64,000 nt of DNA from Sphingomonas gellani. GTDB taxonomy: Bacteria; Pseudomonadota; Alphaproteobacteria; Sphingomonadales; Sphingomonadaceae. Positions 61,411 through 64,000 of the stretch are shown here, piece after piece. The DNA lies in assembly GCF_900110035.1 (NCBI RefSeq), contig NZ_FOCF01000004.1:255501-319500 (forward strand), given 5' to 3'. The first letter of the stretch is position 1; every line of letters begins with the position of its first letter. Position numbers and translations under genes: made by a program. The notes beneath the pieces are model-generated. The model worked only from the letters and a program-made list of their open reading frames with translations, searched no databases and was not told where the DNA came from.

Positions 61411-63794
61411 GGATGGTGGGGGGCGCCGTCGCGGCACTCCTGATGGCGGCACCTGCGGCTGCCGAAACGCTGAGCGTCGACCTTCCCGCGGGCAGTGTCG
61501 GTCAGCAGGTGATGGCGCTCGGCCGCGTGGCGCGGATCAGCATCGTCGTGCCCGATCCGCGACTATGGTCCCGGCGCGTGCCGGCGCTGCGAGGACGCAT
61601 GCGCGCTGCCGCAGCCATAGCCCTTATCGCGCGGCACGCGGACGCGCGGGTCGAGGATCTGGGGCCGGGCAGCTGGCGCCTGGTGCCGCGACCCAAGCGC
61701 CGGGATGTACAGAGGCCGATCCGCACGGAGCAGGCGCCGCAGCCGCAGACCGGCCCCGACGTGGTCGTCACCGCCAGCAAGCGCGACACCACGCGCGGCC
61801 ATTTCGCCGGCCAGTTCGCGCGCGTGGCCGGGGCCGATCTGACCTTTGGCGGCGCCGGCGGGACCGAGCGGCTCGCCGACCGGCTGACCAGCGTCGCGTC
61901 CACCTATCTGGGGGCGGGCCGCAACAAGCTGTTCATTCGCGGCATCGCCGATTCCAGCTTCACCGGCCCGACCCAGGCGACGGTCGGCCAGTATTTCGGG
62001 GATTTGCGGCTCAGCTACAATGCGCCCGATCCCGACTTGCGCCTGTCCGATCTGGCCGCGGTGGAGGTGCTGGAGGGGCCGCAGGGCACGCTGTACGGTG
62101 CCGGTTCGCTCGGTGGCCTGATCCGTCTGGTGCCCAATGCCCCCGACCCCTCGCGCTTCAGCGGTTCGGCCATGCTCGGCGGATCGGCCACGCAACATGG
62201 TGCTCCGGGTGCGGATACGCAGCTGGTGGCGAACATGCCCGTCATCCGCGATCGCCTCGCCATCCGCATCGTCGCCAACGCCGCGAGCGAGGGCGGTTAT
62301 ATCGACAAGCCTTTGCTCGACCGGACGGACGTCAACCGGACCCGCATCGAAGGGGGGCGCGTCGCCGCCCATCTCGACCTCGCGTCGGGCTGGAGTGCCG
62401 AGCTGATCGGCATCGGTCAGCGCATCCGGGGGGCCGACAGCCAATATGCCGACCGTGACGGTCGCCCGCTCACGCGCTCCGCGCCCGTCACGGAGGGCTT
62501 CTCGGCCGATTTCGGACAGGCGCAACTGGTTCTTGCCGGGGCGTTCGGCGACGTGCGCTTCCGCTCGACCAGCGGCGTCACCGCGCACGACCTGATGGAG
62601 CGGTACGACGCGACCGCGCCGGACCAGCCGATACGGGTGTTCGCGCAAGGCAATCGGACGCGCATGCAGGCGAATGAGACGCGGCTGTGGTCGTCGCGCG
62701 CCGACGGTTCGGGCTGGCTGGCGGGGTTCAGCTACATCCAAAGTCGCACTCGCCTGACACGGCTGTACGGTGCGCCGGGTGCCTTGCAGCCGACCACGGG
62801 CGTGACCAACGGGATCGCGGAGACGACCCTGTACGGCGAGGGCAGCGTGCGGCTGTTGCCCGGCCTGTTGACGACCGCCGGTCTGCGCGTGACCCGATCG
62901 GTGCTCGACGGCGAGGGGGCCGATATCGTGCAGCGCATCACCGCGGTGCAGGCGGCAATGACCGCGCAGCGTGCGCAGACGATCGTCCTGCCGTCCGCAT
63001 CGGCGCTGATCGACCTGACGCGGGACGTGCAGATGTTCCTGCGCTACCAGCAGGGCTTTCGCCCCGGCGGCCTTGCGATCGAGGGCGATTTCGTCCGACG
63101 CTTCCGCAACGACCGGGTCGCGACCATCGAGGCTGGCCTGCGGTGGGGCAGGGCGGGTGCCAATCGTTTCGACGGAGCCCTGACGCTGGCGCATACCTCC
63201 TGGCGCGACATCCAGGCGGATTTCATCGACGGGTCGGGCCTGCCGAGTACCGCCAATATCGGCGATGGCCAGCTATGGACGATAGAGGCGACGCTGGGCG
63301 CGCAAGTGACCCCGGCGCTGCGCATCGAGGCGGCCGCCTCGTTCAACGACAGCCATATCGACGAGCCATCGACCGTGCGGCTGTTCGATCTGGTCGGCAG
63401 CTTCGCGACCGACCCGGCGACAGCGCGCGCGCAGCTTGCCGCCCGGCTGAGCCAGATTCCGAACATCGCCCGCGTCACCGCCCGCGCCGGCGCAGTCTAC
63501 CAGCGGCCGTTGGCGGGGGGCAGGGACATGAAGGTCGATGGCTGGGTCCGCTATGTCGGCCAGTCCCGGCTGGGCGTCGGCCCGACGCTGGGGCAGGCGC
63601 AGGGAAGCTATCTCGACAGCGGCGTCACCGCACGTCTGGGGCTCGGCGCGTTCGGCATCAGCATGGGCGTCACGAACCTGGCCAATGTGCGCGGCAACCG
63701 CTTCGCGCTGGGCACGCCGTTCACGACCGGCCGCGCTCAGGTGACGCCCCTGCGTCCCCGGACGGTGCGCGTGGGCCTGGACGCGGCGTTCTGA
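61407..63794 (+). CDS. FecA-like TonB-dependent receptor with STN signalling domain
   Basis: 795 residues. Signal peptide (AVAALLMAAPAAAETL), then an STN domain (about 20-95: LSVDLPAGSVGQQVMALGRVARISIVVPD...SWRLV) that contacts FecR, a TonB-box region near PDVVVTA, a plug with VEVLEGPQGTLYGAGSLGGLIRLVPN, and a barrel with RYQQGFRPGGLAIEGD ending in VRVGLDAAF. The start is GTG 61407 overlapping FecR as GTGA; ATG 61413 is near. Likely ferric-chelate uptake with transcriptional feedback. The ligand is not visible. Confidence 0.94.
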   Translation: MRMVGGAVAALLMAAPAAAETLSVDLPAGSVGQQVMALGRVARISIVVPDPRLWSRRVPALRGRMRAAAAIALIARHADARVEDLGPGSWRLVPRPKRRDVQRPIRTEQAPQPQTGPDVVVTASKRDTTRGHFAGQFARVAGADLTFGGAGGTERLADRLTSVASTYLGAGRNKLFIRGIADSSFTGPTQATVGQYFGDLRLSYNAPDPDLRLSDLAAVEVLEGPQGTLYGAGSLGGLIRLVPNAPDPSRFSGSAMLGGSATQHGAPGADTQLVANMPVIRDRLAIRIVANAASEGGYIDKPLLDRTDVNRTRIEGGRVAAHLDLASGWSAELIGIGQRIRGADSQYADRDGRPLTRSAPVTEGFSADFGQAQLVLAGAFGDVRFRSTSGVTAHDLMERYDATAPDQPIRVFAQGNRTRMQANETRLWSSRADGSGWLAGFSYIQSRTRLTRLYGAPGALQPTTGVTNGIAETTLYGEGSVRLLPGLLTTAGLRVTRSVLDGEGADIVQRITAVQAAMTAQRAQTIVLPSASALIDLTRDVQMFLRYQQGFRPGGLAIEGDFVRRFRNDRVATIEAGLRWGRAGANRFDGALTLAHTSWRDIQADFIDGSGLPSTANIGDGQLWTIEATLGAQVTPALRIEAAASFNDSHIDEPSTVRLFDLVGSFATDPATARAQLAARLSQIPNIARVTARAGAVYQRPLAGGRDMKVDGWVRYVGQSRLGVGPTLGQAQGSYLDSGVTARLGLGAFGISMGVTNLANVRGNRFALGTPFTTGRAQVTPLRPRTVRVGLDAAF

Positions 63795-63810
63795 ACGGCG
63801 CGTCGGTCTT

Positions 63811-64000
63811 TCACCTGCCGGTCGAGGGACCATCGGCCGAATAGCCGAGCTGTTCCGAAATGCGCCTGGTGGTCTCCAGGAGCAGCACGCGCGCTTCCTC
63901 GACCGATACGAGTTGCGACCCGTCGATCAGCTCCAGATAGGGGATGGTCAGGGCCGCCATGAACTCACCGTCGAACCCCATCACCGGGCCGCCGATATCG
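63811..64000 (-). CDS. IclR-family regulator, C-terminal fragment
   Basis: The last 62 codons of a minus-strand gene that continues beyond the window. The visible end has DIGGPVMGFDGEFMAALTIPYL, then SVEEARVLLLETTRRISEQLGYSAD, the usual C-terminus of the IclR effector-binding domain. It faces the receptor gene with a 16-bp gap (convergent). The DNA-binding part and target are outside the window. Confidence 0.85.
   Translation of the reverse strand, partial: DIGGPVMGFDGEFMAALTIPYLELIDGSQLVSVEEARVLLLETTRRISEQLGYSADGPSTGR

Overview
The window is high-GC, gene-dense alphaproteobacterial DNA. It has many ATGA/GTGA gene overlaps, GTG and TTG starts, several TonB-dependent receptors, FixLJ, a CtrA-type box, a chemotaxis cluster with CheD and two CheB proteins, and a De Ley-Doudoroff-type galactonate branch. 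The overall gene content is most like Sphingomonas or a close sphingomonad. This is inferred from gene content and protein style, not from a marker gene. No rRNA, tRNA, CRISPR array, insertion sequence or phage gene was seen.

Layout. 1-1253: catalase (partial), with an inverted-repeat operator upstream. 1377-10507: a chemotaxis operon on the minus strand (MCP, STAS, CheA, CheR, CheB, CheD, CheY, CheW, a second CheB lacking the catalytic Ser, and a 98-residue unknown), with a perfect CtrA-type box before the MCP. 10572-11801: a beta-barrel porin. 12202-17163: a metal-uptake operon (ZnuD-like receptor, DUF2946 protein, second receptor) behind a Zur-like palindrome. 17277-19927: FixL with the heme ligands conserved, FixJ and a receiver-only protein. 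20205-25185: CPA2 antiporter, small unknowns, a TetR regulator with three matching operators, and an ABC-F ATPase.

25352-28294: CHASE2/EAL phosphodiesterase, then a 26-codon gene with its own promoter-like region and a strong terminator. 28295-33238: sugar transporter, SMP-30 lactonase and GH3 beta-glucosidase. 33254-36631: MBL-fold hydrolase, metallophosphoesterase, AlkB and a Bcr/CflA transporter. 36647-40305: Wzx-like flippase and two tandem paralogous polymer transferases. 40365-44234: DUF2141 protein and a four-gene lipid-headgroup-like operon (DAG/ceramide-kinase-like, two nucleotidyltransferase-like proteins, HAD phosphatase).

44384-48378: galactose/galactonate catabolism (DgoA, DgoK, SGLT-type symporter, divergent GntR regulator). 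48399-51339: tyrosine/homogentisate degradation (HPPD, HmgA, Rieske protein). 51411-54746: an uncharacterised set of acyl-CoA dehydrogenase, PIG-L deacetylase, NodS-like methyltransferase and family 2 glycosyltransferase. 54833-56564: PepSY protein and a second DUF2946 protein. 56700-59840: autotransporter followed by a textbook terminator. 59975-63794: FecI-FecR-FecA-type system. 63811-64000: C-terminus of an IclR regulator.

Three themes recur: environmental sensing that feeds motility and c-di-GMP (Che, FixLJ, EAL, CtrA-like boxes), metal acquisition (three receptors, two DUF2946 proteins, PepSY), and envelope or sugar metabolism. Start codons were chosen from Shine-Dalgarno position and overlap. 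All domain calls come from reading the translations by eye, with no database search.
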